Shown: in pieces, positions 34,101 to 46,700 of the stretch
Numbering within the stretch: position 1 is the stretch's first letter
How the letters are laid out: every line of letters begins with the position of its first letter
Assembly (NCBI GenBank): GCA_022497155.1
Contig: MU385719.1
Coordinates: 186,001-250,000, forward strand
Length of the DNA: 64,000 nucleotides
Direction of reading: 5' to 3'
DNA from: Whalleya microplaca
Lineage: Eukaryota > Ascomycota > Sordariomycetes > Xylariales > Xylariaceae
The notes under the pieces: generated by a model
Told to the model about the DNA's origin: nothing
What the model saw: the letters and a program-made list of their open reading frames with translations, nothing else
Database searches by the model: none
Position numbers and translations under genes: made by a program

Positions 34101-34541
34101 CAGGTCACTAGTGCAGGCAACCCGATCCACCAGCTAGACGCCATGATGTTCCCTTCAGACGATCCTTTAGCATACCCCAACCAACCTCGAGATGATTTGG
34201 GGGTTCAACAGCCTGGCGTGAACAGTGCCAATCCCGGAGGCATCCCACATCATGACCCTTCTCACTTTTATATACCTACCCTCTACGATGGCCTTGAGGG
34301 GCAGCTAATGGGGCCGCTGCCGCCATATCTGTTACAATCTCAAGCCCAGCCGGGTTTTGGCTTCCCACCACAAATGTACTCAGACCCCATGCTGCAGATG
34401 CATCATCAGATGGGCCACCGACCGCAACCACAGCCAGCTCAGTCGCGTTTAATGCGGCGACGGGCGCAGCAACAGAGAGATGTGGATGATTTATTAGCTA
34501 ATACACAATGGTCTGCCTTATTGCCCCGCAGGATGGACTAA
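31199..34541 (+). CDS. Zn2Cys6 fungal transcription factor
   Basis: Six exons: 31199-31428, 31607-31677, 31736-32489, 32548-33180, 33297-33681 and 33732-34541, giving 960 residues. The introns are 178, 58, 58, 116 and 50 bases. The spliced zinc cluster has C76, C79, C86, C92, C95 and C102, exactly CX2CX6CX5CX2CX6C, with the basic run CRRKKIKC; this confirms both early splice joins. A linker NRRRNPAPQYIEALENKL and a short coiled coil (SRAEALLRKFM) follow. A Fungal_trans regulatory domain spans about residues 330-650 (SLQALLFMVLF, GIALRSALRMGLHRR, TRRRVFYICRQMDTYVSALLG). The C-terminal ~270 residues are Pro/Gln-rich and probably disordered. The linker and domain arrangement remind me of the COL-26/BglR group of starch and glucose regulators, but that is a recollection and is not shown here. 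The nuclear location is inferred. Confidence 0.88.
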
Positions 34542-35453
34542 GCTTACGAATAGAAAAGGATACCCCCTGCATGATAGCGACACCGGCTTGTCCACAACTC
34601 TTATATTTCTTAGATGCTCACATGGGGACTGGAGTTTCGGTTGGCAAAAGAATTTCATGAAGCCTGACGTTAAACGAGAGGCACCCTTTGAATCTGGAAG
34701 GTTTTGTACCGTGAGCCTTGTGCGGGGCGAGATGTATATGATTTATTAAGCGGAAGGCTGGAACTTAGTTTTGCAACCTAACAAAGGCGATAGGGAGAAC
34801 ATTTAGCTTTGGCAACGAGGCAGTTCGCACCAAATAGACATTGGTATTGTCGTGTGGATGTACATATATAGACACGAGTCATGCCCGACTGTGTAAAGCT
34901 TGCAATTGAAAAACAGACATACAGATCATCTGCTTGTCAGGCAAGCAGCTGATTTAGGTCTACATGCTCTTGGGGTGGTAATTCAATTATAGAAGATACC
35001 AGTGCATGGTGATTGAACTCGACCAATGGCTAAATAATTTGTAGTCATGTATTAGAAAAGAGTGGGAAAACTCTGGGTGACGGAAATCGGGTATGCTAGC
35101 CAATGCCGATACCTAAGTCTATAACTCAACTCGTTAAATATTATTCAACCATTTACCTTTCCACTACCCTCAAGCTGAGGTTGTTTTGAGGAGGGTGCTT
35201 ATTCTGCGGTTAAGTGCTCCTTTCGTGAGCTAAAAAGTGCCCACCTAATAAGGTAACCTAGAAGGTTAGGTATATTCCATATGCAGGTACATATGTTCAG
35301 CCCGAGCTTTTTATCACTACTGCATCTACCTTATAGATGCACACCGCGAGTGTGCGACTACAAGCCCCGTGCATAACCGGATTCCACAGCCATTATCGTT
35401 GGATCGTTATTACCGTCTTGATCAACCAACAACTCAACAAGCAGCCCGAGAAC
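34542..35453. other. Intergenic: transcription factor 3' end and prolidase promoter
   Basis: About 900 bases between two plus-strand genes. There is no coding signal apart from the open 5' extension of the prolidase frame from 35337. A moderately A/T-rich stretch lies at 35020-35160. Confidence 0.5.
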
Positions 35454-37748
35454 ATGAACATGGAGGCTACTAACGTAGACCATAGCCTTATCGTTGTCGA
35501 TGAGTTTGATGCACTGTATGTAAGCTTCATTTCATAGTGCAAGTCTCTCATCTCATGATACATCCCTACCCTGCCCAACCTATCTAGATATCACGAGAGC
35601 TCATTCGCATACCTTTCACACTTGTTGCAGTCGATTTGAAATGTACTAACTAGTGTAACCCATCATAGCTCTATCGAACTGAGCAAGCCTGAGCCAGCTA
35701 AACCCGAAGTTCGAAAAAGATACCCTGGTGAGTTTGCCTTTTGTTTTCTCTAACAACCATATCAATCAAAGGCCGTATATATCATGCGAGGCAACAAGTG
35801 TTCCAAATTGCAGACTTCGGGTTAGGTGCCGTCTAATGATAGGGTTTCCATGCGAAACCTAGGCTGTCCCAACGCTTTTACATCATCCTACTCCCAGATA
35901 TTATCATGCTGTGGTGGTTCGAGGTCTTAAAGGGTGCAATCTGCCCTTATTCTTCAAAGGGAATGGTGAAATGGCAATACCTGGGGTCTTATTTTCGGAT
36001 TATTCCCTGGGTACTCTGTGACTTCATCAAATGAGGATATTTATGTTGCGATTCATTGCATCATAGTAAATATCCTCTTTGCCTCCTTTAGCATTGCTCA
36101 GTTGTGTTATTTTCTGTCTTTAGGATTCTACCTTGGGGAGCGTTCTAACTGTGCGTAGCGAAACTACATGTGAGAAAATGTGTCAAAGAGCTTGAGGCCA
36201 AGGATGGCATCATCTATTTACCAGGCCAGCTAGAGTCAACATGGGAAGACTCTGATTTAGGACTGCCCTTCCGTCAGCGTCGGTAGTAAGTCTTCCCAGC
36301 TACATTGGACCGACTATGCCCTCGAATCTCACAATATCCAGTTTCTATTACTTGAGCGGTATCAACTATCCAGGATGCGCTGTTACGTATGATATAGCTG
36401 CGGACAAGCTTACATTATGGATCCCGTACGCGCCTCCGGCCACAATACTCTATTTCGGAAACTCGCCCACGCCAGAAGATTGTCTAGCGATATCAGATGT
36501 ACACGATGTGAAGTACATCGGCGAGCTCCCAGCATATCTGAGCTCGCGACTGTCTGTAATCAGAACGCTATATGTACTACGCCCGTCACAGCTCCCTAAG
36601 TTCGAAGGGTTCGACCAGATAAAGCGGACTATCAAGATAGATACGACTTCACTGCTGCCAGTCCTGGATGAAGTGAGGGTTATCAAGACAGATCATGAGA
36701 TAGCCATGATCCGTAAAGCAAATGAAATTTCCTCGGACGCTCATAAGAAAGTGGCACAGTTTTTGTACTCGATGAAAAACGAGTGCGAGATAGAAGCTAC
36801 CTTCCTCTCGTCCTGTACGAGTCGAAATGCGCACACTCAAGCATATCCCGTGATTGCGGGCTCGGGCCCCAACGCTTCGACTCTTCATTACGGAGACAAT
36901 AATGAGTCTCTCGCGGGCCGACAGGTCGTGGTCCTCGATGCGGGTGCCGAGTGGAACTGCTATGCTAGCGACGTGACACGAACGCTCCTCATCGGGCCGG
37001 CCTCAAAAGTCACGAAAGAAGCGAGGGCTATCTACAAGCTTGTTCACCAAATGCAGGAGGAATGTATCGAACGCATCAAACCTGGCGTCGTCTTCCGGAA
37101 CCTGCAGCTGCATGCCACGCTAGTAGCCGTCAAGGGCCTATTGGAGCTCGGCATCCTCCACAACGGCACGGCAGACGAGATATTCAAGAACGGGACGGGC
37201 GCCGCGTTTTTTCCACATGGACTGGGTCACCATGTCGGGCTCGATGTTCATGAGTTAGTCTTCCTTCCCCCCCTACCCCCATGAATACCCATAAGGTCTC
37301 GGTGCCAAACTATCTTGCTTCTCTCACTAATACCTAATCCGCATGTAGCGTCCTCAGCAGGGAACTCCTACGTCCCGCAGGCGAGAACATCTGGGGCAAG
37401 CGACGGCCGATCGGCCCGCAATCTGTGCGTGCGATGATCAAGCAGGCCGCGAGCGAGGTCGAGTCCGGCAGGGCCAGCGGCGGCGGCAGCAGCCGGCTGC
37501 GGCCGAACATGGTGGTGACGGTAGAGCCGGGGATCTACTTCTGCCGCCCGTACATCGAGGCGTACTTCCTGCGCAACGAGGAGCACGCGCGCTACATCGA
37601 CGTCGCCGTCCTCGAGCGCTACTGGGACGTCGGCGGCGTGCGCGTCGAGGACGACATCCGCGTCGTCGATGGCGGCTTCGAGAACCTTACTACGGCGCCC
37701 AAGGGCGAGGAGCTCCTGAGGATCTTGGGCTTGCAGATGGTCGGGTGA
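35454..37748 (+). CDS. M24B metallopeptidase, prolidase / Xaa-Pro aminopeptidase
   Basis: Five exons: 35454-35515, 35669-35727, 36159-36285, 36342-37253 and 37349-37748, giving 519 residues. The joins restore VDEFDALSIEL, RYPAKLHVRKC and RQRRYFYYLSG, all typical of fungal PEPP-type prolidases. The creatinase N-domain covers about residues 40-190 and the pita-bread catalytic domain the rest. All five metal ligands of the family are present: D282 and D293 (VLDAG...SDVTRT), H379 in HGLGHHVGLDVHD, E446 in TVEPGIYF and E487 in GVRVEDDI. The enzyme should use two manganese ions to release residues ahead of proline from dipeptides or peptides, probably in the cytosol. The second intron is 431 bases, far longer than the rest. 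An ATG two codons later (35460) is an equally possible start. Confidence 0.9.
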
Positions 37749-38191
37749 GAGGCTTATGAGATTATGGACCGAGAGATAGATGTTTGGTGATATTTAGATT
37801 GCGTATCCAGCTAGCGTTGTTGTCTGTATTTGCTCATTGGCCTCGGGGAGGTAGCCTGTCATTACACTCCTTACGTATATAGGTGCCCACTCAACACCGC
37901 CGAAGTATGAAGTTATGTGACAGATTCCCATCTTACCTCGAAAATGAATCATTATATGCGTAGCATGGCAATATTGAGAGATGAGGTTTAGCACATCACA
38001 TGACAAACACGATACCAGTCAAACTCGTGACATAGCTCAAGGCCATCCGAGACTCAAAAATACACGTTGATATGCGCTATTTATTAGACAGTCATGAAAC
38101 GTTAAATCCACATCCAAGGTTTTTTATACAACAAAGTCCCGCGCCCACGCCCTCACGCCCTCACGCCCGTGCCCATGTAATAATGATAATT
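37749..38191. other. Convergent 3' region of prolidase and lectin genes
   Basis: 443 bases between two stop codons. A short imperfect CACGCCCTCACGCCC duplication lies at about 38143-38168. Nothing coding is seen. Confidence 0.5.
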
Positions 38192-39598
38192 CTACAAATA
38201 CTTCTTCGGCAGCGTCTTCTTGCGCTCGTAGTAGATGTACCCCGCGACGAGCAAGATCTGGGTGCCGACGATGACGAATATGAGCTTGCCGTGCTTGGGC
38301 GTGGCCTGGACGGCCACGTGTTCTAACATGGTGCCGTGGTTGGAGCTCATGAAGCTCTTGACGGCGTGCTCGGAGTCCTTGACCTTGAGCGCGACGTCGC
38401 TGCGCATCTCGCGCACGTCGCGCTGCAGCTTGGTGATCTCGCTCTGCAGCGAGCTGAGCTGGTCCAGCTTGCCGAGCACGCGCCTCAGCTCGTCGAGCGC
38501 CTTGCTGACCTCCTCGTGCCGCTTCTCGCCGATGCTGCTCTGGCTCGCCACCTGCCGGAAGATGCTCGACAGGTGGTGGTTCGTGCTCTGCAGCCGGTTG
38601 TGCAGGTCGGCGAACTGCGCCCTCGAGCTCGTGATCGTGTCGGGGGATGCGTCGGAGATGGAGTCGCCGAAGGCGTCGTCGGCTGGCTGCGCATTGGGTT
38701 GGCTGGCGCCGTCACGGCCGTAACTCGTCTGGGCTTGCGCCTGGCCCTGGTTTTGCTGGTTCTGCTGCTGGTTCTGCTGCGGGGGTTGCTGTTGTGTAGC
38801 ATCTAGATTCTCCGTCATCGTCACCATCTTGAACACCTCGAACGAGTCTGGATTGTCTGCTGCAGCTGCTGTGATTCCGAAGTAGTAGCCCGGTGGTATG
38901 GAGATCTTGTCGCTCTCAAAACACAGCCGCCCATCGATCTCAACCTTGAAGACCCGCGATGTCTGCCGCAGCTTGATCTGGGACGGGCGCCCGAGGTTGC
39001 GGTAGGCATAGTTACAGTGGCCGAAAGCTAGGCTGTCGACACTATGGTGGCTTCTGAAGTCAGTAGTGCCATCGTTTAAGAAGCCCCGGATCATGCCACC
39101 AGAGCCGCTATGTTGGTCGAGCACCAGCGCCAACCCATCGAATTTTGAGACTGTGTATATGCTGTCCGTTCCGATTTCTTGGGACCCTCCCCTAGCTAGC
39201 CAGATATTGAGGTTACCACTTGCTCTTTCTGGACCGTTCGCCCTGAAGTCAACATCGACCACCCATTGGGAGTATTTATTCGTCTGATCAGCCCATACGG
39301 CACCTCGGGTGTTACCAGGCGCCGGGGGCGTGAGTATCACTTTGTTGGAGAGAACTTCGGGAGGATTTGGTATGCCCTGTATAGAGAAGCCTGGCACAGT
39401 CGCCTGACCTCGGTCGTTTATTCTAGTGATATCTGTGTTAGTAACAACTAACTGAAGACAAAAGTGCGTAGTCCCAAAACGTTACCTTCCAGTGTAGCCA
39501 AAACTCAGCTCATTAACAAGAAATTGCGCCTGCGCTTCAGCAACTTGAGCACCTGCTGCCAACCCTAGAGCAAGGGCCGACGATCGCAAGACATGCAT
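38192..39598 (-). CDS. L-type lectin ER-Golgi cargo receptor, Emp47-like
   Basis: Two exons, 39598-39486 and 39422-38192, with a 63-base intron, encode 447 residues. The first ~23 residues form a signal peptide ending AEAQAQ. The join gives ELSFGYTGRINDRGQATVPGF. An L-type (legume-like) lectin domain covers about residues 25-250: WADQTNKYSQWVVDVDFRANG, SGNLNIWLARG, FDGLALVLDQHSGSGG and FGHCNYAYRNLGRPSQIKLRQ. A Gln-rich spacer follows, then a coiled coil of about 80 residues (SSLQSEITKLQRDVREMRSDV), a single membrane helix (LIFVIVGTQILLVAGYIYY) and a short cytosolic tail with KKTLPKKYL. This is the layout of Emp46/Emp47/ERGIC-53 proteins, which bind glycoproteins in the ER and cycle through COPII and COPI vesicles. 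The lysine-rich tail fits a retrieval signal, although it is not a strict KKXX end. Confidence 0.9.
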
Positions 39599-40574
39599 TG
39601 TGGGCCTAAGAATTTTGGATCAATTGCGACGAAAGAGCTGTAAGAAAGCAGGATGAGTAGAAATAATGTTAAATAAGAGCTGTTGAAATGTGGTAGGTAG
39701 AGGCACACAAAGGTATCGTATTTTCAATGGACTGTCGATCCAGTCGGGCTAGGTTAAGAGGACACTTTGCAGCAAGCTCTCCTACGCCAGAGCCCTACAA
39801 AGAAAGGAAGAGATGTGGGGGAGCTTGAGGAGCTGAGTTCAAGACTGGGTAGAAATAAACCAGTTTACTCCATTAAACAAGTGTAAGAAATCGAAGTCAT
39901 TGCTAGCTAGACGCAGAAAACAACAATTTTTCATGAACAGGGAGAAAACATGATACAGACACACAGGCAGAATGTTGACAGTTTTGGAGAGTTAAGTTTC
40001 GCCTAACCTACATGCAGATGGTTTTTTATTTTTAGCCTTCGTATAATACCCTATTGGGTAATTACATATGTAAGTATTGTGCGTGCTCAACAGCCAGCTC
40101 CCAGGTGTGGCAGACCTGATCTAACCGCTTATAGTAGTATGTATATATACTCGGTTTTATTTTCTTGTACTCAGACGAAATTATTCAACGAAGAAGAATT
40201 TGGCTTTCTGAAAGCTAGTAGACAGCTACTGAAGCTACTTCGAAGCTTACATGTATATACTGTTAGCATAATACTTTGTATATATAGGTAGTGACAAAAA
40301 ACAACAACAAAGGTAATACCCGGTTGGTCCCCCGGCCGGGTCGGCCTACCGATTGATTACTTAAACAGGTACGGGGTCAAAACAATCGAGGGATCCATGT
40401 CGCACATCGGTCAAAGCAGGTACCGACTTTGCAGACCCAATTGACTTCAATTCTTCTAATACTTGTACACTTGAAGCTACCTATCTCTCCCGCTTCTACC
40501 TCTTGAGAAAGGTATCACCACATAGGCGCATAAAAGTCACAGCGGTGCGAACTGTGTCATGACGCCCAGCCAGA
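39599..40574. promoter_or_regulatory. Divergent region between the lectin and ALG8 genes
   Basis: The two genes point away from each other, so this ~1 kb holds both promoters. No strong motif was identified. A short upstream ORF (40559-40582) lies at the ALG8 end. Confidence 0.5.
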
Positions 40575-40582
40575 ATGACTGA
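40559..40582 (+). promoter_or_regulatory. Upstream ORF overlapping the ALG8 start codon
   Basis: ATG at 40559 opens a 7-codon frame that stops at TGA 40580-40582, past the ALG8 ATG at 40575-40577 and in another frame. Ribosomes starting at the first ATG would bypass the ALG8 start. Confidence 0.5.
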
Positions 40583-42259
40583 GATATACCCGACAGTTGC
40601 GCAATGCGCAGTAGTGGCCGTTGCTTTCAAGATTCTTCTCTTCCCAGCTTAGTAAGTATAGCTATGTCACACTTCTCTCTTCAGTTCGCGTTACACATTC
40701 AACAACTGACACGGCTGACTCTCCTGAAGCAAATCCACCGACTTTGAGGTCCACCGTAACTGGTTAGCTATCACAAATAGTCTACCGCTGTGGGAATGGT
40801 ACTATGAGAAGACCTCGGAATGGACTCTCGACTATCCGCCCTTCTTCGCCTACTTCGAATGGATCCTGTCGCAAGTCGCAAAGCTGGTCGACCCGGCCAT
40901 GCTTCGTATCTACAATCTGGGATACGATAGCTGGCAGACAGTCTATTTCCAGAGGTTCACGGTCATCGCCACAGAGTTAGTTCTGCTGTACGCTCTCCAA
41001 CTGTAGGTCTTCGCCGCTCCACTGTCCGGCACGTGGCACTAATACCGAAATTGCAGATTTGTCGAGTCTTCGCATGGAATAACCAGGCGCGCTGCTCAGG
41101 CGGCCGCGATTTCTGTTCTCCTCTCTCCTGGTCTCCTTATTATTGATCATATTCACTTCCAGTATAATGGCGCGATGTACGGCATATTGATTCTGTCGTT
41201 GGTCTTGGCGCGTCAGAAGTCAAGCCTTCTAGCAAGCGGCTTAGTCTTCGCAGCTCTGCTATGCATGAAGCATATATATCTCTACCTTGCGCCAGCATAC
41301 TTCGTATATCTTCTAAGAACCTACTGCCTTTCGCCCAAATCTATCTTTCGAATCCAGTTTCTCAACTGCGTAAAGCTGGCTTCTGGTATCTTCGGCATAG
41401 TTGGCATAGCGTTTGGCCCATTCGCCATCAAGAATCAAATTCCACAGATCCTAAGCAGACTATTTCCATTCTCACGTGGACTGTGTCATGCATACTGGGC
41501 GCCGAATGTGTGGGCTATGTATTCCTTCGTGGATCGAGTGTTGATCTCTGGTGAGTAGCCCCTGGATCTTATTGTACTTTAAGGCTAACCATAGCAGTCG
41601 GACCACGATTGGGGCTTCTGGTCAGGAAGGAGGCCATCAATAGTGTAACGAGAGGACTAGTTGGAGATACAACCTTTGCAGTGCTCCCCGAAGTAACTCC
41701 CGGAGTGTGCTTTGCGCTTACCCTTCTCTTCCAGGCTATACCGCTTGTGAAACTTTTCTTTCGTCCTAGCTGGGATGCTTTCATTGGGGCGGTAACACTC
41801 TGTGGCTACTCTTCATTCCTCTTCGGGTGGCATGTTCACGAAAAAGCTATCCTTCTCGTCATCATCCCCTTCAGTCTCATTGCCCTGAAGGACCGACGGC
41901 ACCTTGGTGCATTCCGACCCCTAGCAGTGTCTGGTCACGTCTCGCTTTTCCCATTGCTCTTCACTCCTGCCGAGTTTCCAATCAAGACAGTCTACACAAT
42001 ATTCTGGCTGGTTCTGTTCTTGATGGTGTTTGATCATATGGCTCCCGCTTCGAACCGGCCGAGGTTCTTCCTCTTTGACCGTTTCACTATCCTCTATATT
42101 GCAATTAGTATACCGCTAATTGTATACTGCTCGTTACTGCACCATATCGTATTTGGCAAGAGCTACGAGTTCCTTCCCTTAATGTTTATGAGCTCGTACT
42201 CGGCCATAGGTGTGGTGGGGAGCTGGGTTGGGTTTATGGTAGTGTACTTTACTTCTTAG
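40575..42259 (+). CDS. ALG8: Dolichyl-P-Glc:Glc1Man9GlcNAc2-PP-dolichol alpha-1,3-glucosyltransferase
   Basis: Four exons: 40575-40651, 40730-41002, 41057-41550 and 41598-42259 (introns 78, 54 and 47 bases), giving 501 residues. The joins restore [33 protein letters not shown] and [12 protein letters not shown]. The protein is a polytopic membrane enzyme with about ten or more hydrophobic segments. The first lumenal loop carries [10 protein letters not shown] with its conserved acidic residue, then [10 protein letters not shown], and later [13 protein letters not shown] and [11 protein letters not shown]. These are hallmarks of glycosyltransferase family 57 (ALG6/ALG8). The lack of the ALG6-type motifs and the [15 protein letters not shown] context favour ALG8, which adds the second glucose to the lipid-linked oligosaccharide in the ER before N-glycosylation. 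A small overlapping upstream ORF precedes the start. Confidence 0.9.
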
Positions 42260-43731
42260 TCCTGACTGTCAGGTTGGCAAGTATAGATAAAATCAGATAC
42301 GTAGCAAATTGACATGTTTGCAACATGGTTACTGCAGGACTCTATGCTAAATGCAGGTTGTGTTGACAAAGGCCGGTCGGCATTTGCGGCAAGCCTTTGA
42401 TGTAAGGCACGTTGACCGATTTTTGCGAGGGTGTTGCTGCAATGTGCCTTGGTCCCAACCGCGGGCTTGACAGGCTTGCTAAGGCCCGGTCTCACCAACG
42501 CCCCATCGGCCTCGATGGGACCATCCGGTCCTTCGAATAAGAAAACTTAATTGATGCACAAGCTCAATCACATCATGACCCAATGAGAATGAGATGGGAA
42601 AGAACGGCAGAGAACCGGTCTAGTGAATATCTAACCCTATCAACCGGCTCAGAATTTATCAAGCGACTTATATAGACGGAGGATGTTGACCAGCATCTAG
42701 TATTTATATACAGCTGCACTTAGAGCAAGTTCTGTCGAGATGAAATATAATTCAGCAGGGTAGTGGATCAGACGATGGGCTTTCACATGGTATATACCGA
42801 GCTCTTTTCCGACATGTTGTTGGTTCGAAAGCTGGCTTCTTTGTTCGTAGTCAAGGTCGAGGGAATTTGCTAAAACTTGGCCTACCTTGAACCGGGAAAT
42901 CTGGACTACCCGTATATTGGGTATTGGTGATGCAAATCGGACCGGGCATGAGCGCTTGAGTACTCGATGGAATGCTTGAGACGAGGCGATCCGAACGAGT
43001 ATAAAAACGTGGGTAAACGTCTAGTTTGCGGTGATTGACGTGGTGATAATAAGAATGACGATGGGGTAGGTAGGAGTGGTTGTCTAAGGTGGACACTGGA
43101 CACGATTTGAGGCCCATCCCAAATAAGCGAATGGTCCACTTTCGGAGAGGTTTCAGCCACTTAGACAACGAGCTGACCCTGGCAAAGCTGATAATCCTAG
43201 TAAATCCCAGGCCCTGGCTCTTGTTCCCGCCCGCATACGTTTAAGTAGGTAGCGTCCCCTTCTTCCTCCTGCCCTTTTGCCTTAGTATTTTTTAGTCCTC
43301 GCCTCTACTCCTCCTGGTCCTCAAAACTTTTACAACAACAAACTTGCACCTGTCGCGTCCACCAAAGAGTCCCGTTTTCACCAACAACAAACGCCAGGCC
43401 AGTCACGGCACTTGCCCATGACTGCCACGACGCGTCTTGCTCAGCTCTGACCGCGTTCTATACTTTTGACAGCCTCACATGTAGGGCACCCTGTCACTCT
43501 ACCCTCCTTCCCAACTGCTCCGCTGCCTGCACCATAACCCTCTCACCACCCAATTTCCACAACACCAGCCTAGGCAAGCCACCACCCCCAGAATTGGTCT
43601 GTCTGGTTCCCTTGAGTGCCGCAAACCACACTTATAGATTTGTTCATTTACACACAGAAGGCTGACTTTCAGCCTCGCAGGATCCATTGCGTGGCAACTC
43701 GCCCGCTCTTGGACCTTCCTTTGTTGCCACA
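42260..43731. other. Intergenic: ALG8 3' region and ITC1-like promoter/leader
   Basis: No supportable gene. From about 43250 to 43730 the plus strand is C/T-rich with CAACAACAAAC words, typical of a fungal promoter and 5' leader, and runs into the start-codon-only first exon of the next gene. Confidence 0.55.
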
Positions 43732-46700
43732 ATGGTGAGTGAACTCACTCTGAATTCACGAAGGAATGAAGCCAAGAAACTCACCTGCCTAGGTTCTCTT
43801 CAAGCGCAAGCCGGTGCAGTTCTTGCAGAGTCCACCGGTCGACGATGAATCCATAGAGGTAACATATATCCTATAGGTTACACAGTGCCACCACCCCACT
43901 AACAACTCGCCTAGGTCTGGCATATCACCCAGACAGGGGAGGTATTTGTCACATATGACGAATACTTAAATCGGTATGTTTTTTGTGAAAACTGACTCAC
44001 CGTGACTATATGCTAAGTAACTACGTCTAGGATGGACTTCTATAACCAGGTCAGTATTATAGTTCAACAAAAGTAAGCCCTAGTGTATTACTGACTTGTG
44101 ACTTGCAGCCCCGCTTCATCTGCCAGATCACCGGTCACTCCGGTCTGACATTCTTTGAGGCCCTGAAGAGTGAAGTGGGTGTCGATTGTTCATGTCTTCT
44201 CTCCAGCAATTCTAACTGTTGGTGTAGCTTACCGGCGCCCAGGAGGTAGAGCAGGCATTTCCGGAAGCTCTTAAAGGGCCTGTTCTGCGCCGAGTCCAGT
44301 TTCAGACAATCTCTAGAATTGATACTCTGGTTGATGTGATATATGACGAATTCAAGGCCGACTACTACCCTGGGGAAGCTGTCACGATACACTTAGCCAA
44401 CGGGGAGCGCATGACAGGTATAGTGAGAGACAAAGCTCGGTTAGGAAGTAAGGTGCTACCGGATGGAACTCTCACGCAACCCTATTCGCGATATTTCACC
44501 AGCATCGATGGTCGAGCCGACGAGGAAGCAGTCGTCGACAGTGAACATATCTATCGCGACAGAAAGATATTTACCAAGTCTGTGTTGCGGTCCTTCATCA
44601 AGAAGACTGTCACAAGGGAGGCATGGACCGGCGCGCCGTGGCTTGTTAAACACGATGTCGCCGCACAGTATCATATTGATACGCGAGTGCCGCCACACTT
44701 GCGCTACGACAACAAGCTACTTGAGCGAAAGCAGAACCAAGCGCATAAGAAGGCCTCTCAGTCCATCAACGGAGCACAGGATATAAATGGAATGACTGGT
44801 ACATTTCAAGCATTTGGCCCGGCACGATTGCCCGAACTTAAGCCGGCTCCGAAGAGTCACAAGGTCGTCAAGCATCACCATAGCCCACCGCACCACCATC
44901 AAGGTGCTCATCTCCATGGAGGGCCTGATGTTTTCCTTGGACAGGACCAAGGACCGCATCCGCCTGTACCTGGCAACAATCCGTTTCAGTTCCCGGTACC
45001 GTTCAGACAAAGCATGCCGCCTCCCCCTCCCGTTGTCATGCAGCCAGAGCCGCCGCGGCCACCGCCGCCTCCGAAAGGTCCGATCGAGGACCTGCAATTG
45101 GAGCCTCGCGACGACGACTACGTCCGTCCGGCTTTAAAGTTTATGTGCTGCGATCCGCCGGAGGGTGTGGTTGACAGTGGCGCTCGGAACGACAAGATTT
45201 TGATGAAGTCGATTGGGCCATTACTAGAAACATGGGACTTCTTGAATGTGTACTGCGAGACCTTTAAACTGGACTCTTTCACATTCGACGACTATGTCGA
45301 GGCGTTGGAGATTGCGAAAGAGGACACGCCCTGCCAATTATATACCGAAATCCATTGTGCAGTCCTGAAGCAATTGGTTACCTCAGAAGAGGACGGTGGC
45401 AAGCTTCAAGTAAATCTCCCGGAGTTAGACGAAGATAATGACGAGGACGAAGAAGAAGAAGAAGAAGAAGCAAGTCCCGAGCCTGAAGCTGAGCCTGAGC
45501 CGAAGCCAACTGGACGCGCCACTCGAAGTAGTCTGGCAAAGCTCGAGGCCGAGAGGATGAAAGCTGAAGCTGCCGCTGCTGCTGAGAAGGAAAAGACCCC
45601 GGAGCCCAAGGTGAAGCACCGTGCTTCTGAAGTCTTGGTAAACTTCGATTGGGTCGAGCAGCTAAAGAAACGCGAATTTTCAGATGGCGGATGGGAATTG
45701 ATCATGGTCGGCCTATTGCATCAGTTGTCAAAAAACCCACGCCATACTGCAGCATGTGAGGAGGTACTAGCCCAACTCGTTCCGCCGGATGTTGAGCCGA
45801 CTCAAGAGACCGTCCGCCAACAGTACGACATGCTTGATTTCAATCTGCGCGTCTCCGCCATACAGATTATCTGCTTGCTGACTACCGAGACCAAGGCTGT
45901 CCGCATGTATATGGAGGAGTGTGCTGAAAATATGACTGGTTACCGGAAGGAGAAGATCGAGTGGCAGAGGGACAGAAAGCAATGGTACGTGCATCACCCC
46001 AAACCTATTAAGACTCGCTGTACTAACCTTTGACAGCATCGAGGACCTAAAAGCCCTTAACGACCAGCGCAAAATTCTCCTTCCAGAGAATATGCCCCCG
46101 TCTCCACCAGACGAGGACACTGAGAACACGAAAGCCAACGGTGATGTGAAAATGACGAACACTGATGACACACCTGATGGCGCAAGTGAGGAAGTTGCAG
46201 ACAGTGATGACGATGATGCTCATGTCCTTCGTAGTCTTCGACGAGGTGGCAACCGGGCGGCAGAACGTCAACGCAAGCGTGAAGAACAGGAGCGTAAGAA
46301 AGAAGCCGAGCTGGCAGCTAAGATGCCCAAGCAGTCTAAGCAGTTCACCAAAGTCTTGAAAAATATACAAAAGAAGGAAGACTACATCAAGTCGTGTGAG
46401 ATGGAGATTGCCACCATTGACAATGATCTTCGAGAAGCAGATTGTGGGCGAACTCGGGTTCTCGGCAAGGATCGGTTTTGGAATCGTTATTACTGGTTTG
46501 AGCGCAACGGCATGCCGTATGGTGGATTGCCTAACAGTTCAACAGCCTACGCAGGTTATGCGAATGGATGTATCTGGGTCCAGGGACCTGATGACATGGA
46601 ACGAGAAGGTTACATCGACATGCCCCCGGAGTACCAAGATGAATACAAGGCCAAGTTCAAGATGACAGTCCCCCAGAGAAAGAGAATGGAGGAAGGTCGT

